From: Oceanicaulis sp. HTCC2633
GTDB taxonomy: Bacteria > Pseudomonadota > Alphaproteobacteria > Caulobacterales > Maricaulaceae
Reading direction: 5' to 3'
NCBI RefSeq assembly: GCF_000152745.1
Contig: NZ_CH672428.1
Span: forward strand, 2,509,425 to 2,573,424
Length of the DNA: 64,000 bases
How positions within the stretch are numbered: position 1 is the first letter of the stretch; every line of letters starts with the position of its first letter. The position numbers and the translations under genes were made by a program. A model generated the notes under the pieces. That model saw only the letters and a program-made list of their open reading frames with translations, did no database searches and had not been told where the DNA came from. Shown here one piece after another: positions 63,063 through 64,000 of this stretch.

Positions 63063-63598
63063 GCGGTCGTCCCTGTCCCACGCTTAACACCGAGCGCCTG
63101 ATCCTGAGAGAGACGCGGCTGGAGGATTTCGAGCCGAGCGTGGCGCTGTGGTCGGATGAAGCCGTGGTGCGCCATATCTCCGGCTCCGCCTCCAGCCGGA
63201 GCGAGAGCTGGGGGCGTTTGCTGCGGTTTCCCGGTCTCTGGTCGCTGCTGGGCTATGGCTATTGGACTGTGATCGAGCGTGAGAGCGGACGCTTTGTCGG
63301 ACAGGCCGGTCTGGCCGATTTCAAGCGCGAGATGACCCCGTCCATCGAAGGCGTGCCGGAAGCCGGTTACGTCTTTTCTCCGGACTGTCACGGCAAGGGA
63401 TATGCGACCGAAGCCATGCGCGCCGTGATGGCGTGGTCCGATGAAGCGCTGCAGGCGGCGCGGTGCTGCGCCATCATCAATCCGGACAATCGCGCTTCGA
63501 TCCGGGTGGCTGAAAAGCTGGGCTTTTCATTGTCGGAGCCGGCGGAGTTTGCGGGCCGGAACGTCACCCTGTTCTGGCGTGATCGCGTTTCAGCCTGA
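63059..63598 (+). CDS. RimJ/RimL-type GNAT acetyltransferase
   Basis: The 179-aa protein starts LNTERLILRETRLEDFEPSVALWSD, typical of the RimL subgroup. It shows the acetyl-CoA loop in FSPDCHGKGYATEAMRAVM (near residue 105) and NPDNRASIRVAEKLGFSLS. Such proteins acetylate ribosomal proteins, tRNA-linked or small-molecule amines; the target is unknown. It starts within the symporter's stop codon (ATGA). Confidence 0.9.
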   Translation: MSGRPCPTLNTERLILRETRLEDFEPSVALWSDEAVVRHISGSASSRSESWGRLLRFPGLWSLLGYGYWTVIERESGRFVGQAGLADFKREMTPSIEGVPEAGYVFSPDCHGKGYATEAMRAVMAWSDEALQAARCCAIINPDNRASIRVAEKLGFSLSEPAEFAGRNVTLFWRDRVSA

Positions 63599-63808
63599 AG
63601 GAAAGGGGTGGGACTCGCCTCGCGGTCGCGCAGGCCTCGATCGCCCCCCTCTGACGATACTGTGCCGCGCTGATACACACAGGGCGAGCCCCAAGCTGCC
63701 ACACGCAAAGAGCGTGCAGTTCAGCCTTTGCACCTTCGTGGATGTCTGTGGCCGCAACCGAGCGAACTGGCGCCGAAAATGGGACTCACGCAGACGTGAG
63801 CGCCTAGC

Positions 63809-64000
63809 CTAGCTCTCGTAAGGCTGGATCTCGATCAGTTCGAGCGTGTAGGCCGTGTCGCCCAGATCGTTGTCGTGGCGATCGGTATGCATCACGCCTT
63901 TGACATAGACCGGGTCCCAAAGGCCCTGGATCTGGATCGGTGTTTCAGCATGTACGTACACGAGCTGGTTCGGCGGGGGCGGCGGCACGTGGATGCATGC
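63809..64000 (-). CDS. DUF3299 protein, C-terminal fragment
   Basis: This reading frame enters from the right edge and ends at a TAG at 63809. The 63 visible residues include CIHVPPPPPNQLVYV and PIQIQGLWDPVYVKGVMH, the conserved end of DUF3299 periplasmic proteins. The N terminus is outside the window. The 210-base gap between this gene and the GNAT gene holds only a short inverted repeat (CTCACG/CGTGAG) near its end. Confidence 0.85.
   Translation of the reverse strand, partial: ACIHVPPPPPNQLVYVHAETPIQIQGLWDPVYVKGVMHTDRHDNDLGDTAYTLELIEIQPYES

Noticed and set aside
1-64000. tRNA, rRNA, CRISPR arrays, insertion sequences, integrases and attachment sites
   Set aside because: Looked for and not seen: no clustered direct repeats, no transposase or integrase frames, no cloverleaf-like sequence recognised by eye. 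A covariance-model scan would be needed to exclude small RNAs.

Overview
The window is a 64 kb piece of a high-GC bacterial chromosome. Gene content and order point to an alphaproteobacterium, most likely the Maricaulales/Hyphomonadaceae branch (Oceanicaulis- or Maricaulis-like). The reasons are the DUF4175 (TIGR02302-type), DUF2125, DUF3299 and twin-transmembrane families, ftsEX divergent from a zinc-ribbon protein, argH-lptM divergent from tlpA, and a phaR/phaB pair. This placement is inference; there is no rRNA gene to confirm it. I see no tRNA, CRISPR array, insertion sequence, prophage or integrase. It reads as ordinary core and near-core chromosome with many small operons, about 71 genes in all.

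Layout. 0-5.5 kb: a truncated SoxR, a HicA-like small protein, and acyl-CoA genes (CaiB/BaiF CoA-transferase with a GntR regulator, enoyl-CoA hydratase, glutaryl-CoA dehydrogenase). 5.7-8.0 kb: a coupled redox operon (thioredoxin-like, FAD oxidoreductase, PhzF). 8-11 kb: secreted and outer-membrane proteins, including a trypsin-like protease with three cysteine-rich repeats. 11-15.5 kb: YhhN, RpoH, GNAT, bile-acid-type symporter, RluD. 15.7-22 kb: TonB-dependent receptor, PhoD phosphatase, SppA. 22-27.7 kb: LysR/azoreductase, FolE, CysS, Fe-S scaffold, YidD, glycosyltransferase. 27.7-32.3 kb: DUF305, HMG-CoA lyase, and ArnT-like and DPM-like glycosyltransferases. 32.4-36 kb: AhpD-like/TetR pair with tandem operators, two candidate small ORFs, and the PHA regulator PhaR divergent from PhaB with a palindromic operator. 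36-41 kb: cupin, an unrecognised 373-aa protein, GloB, a methyltransferase, HisC. 41-50.9 kb: DUF2125, PlsC, YdcF, FtsX, FtsE, a zinc-ribbon protein with a His-rich tail, DUF4175, LptM, ArgH, TlpA. 51-53.6 kb: an NTF2-like secreted protein, membrane proteins, an XRE/DUF2975 pair and a CPBP protease. 53.7-58.5 kb: EtfAB, YceI, cobalamin adenosyltransferase, a serine hydrolase, a twin-TM protein. 58.7-64 kb: TetR, a Rieske oxygenase with a DMT exporter, a Na+/solute symporter, GNAT, and a DUF3299 fragment.

How the genes fit together. Several acyl-CoA enzymes (glutaryl-CoA dehydrogenase, enoyl-CoA hydratase, HMG-CoA lyase) would yield acetyl-CoA or acetoacetyl-CoA. EtfAB would take electrons from the dehydrogenase, and PhaB/PhaR would direct acetoacetyl-CoA to polyhydroxyalkanoate. 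FtsEX, PlsC, LptM, SppA and the glycosyltransferases serve the envelope.

No clearly new multi-gene system is evident. The best leads are the cysteine-repeat protease, the 373-aa orphan, the coupled small ORFs after phaR, the palindromic operators at 33.0 and 35.0 kb, the His-rich tail on the zinc-ribbon protein, and an unusual preference for TAG stop codons.
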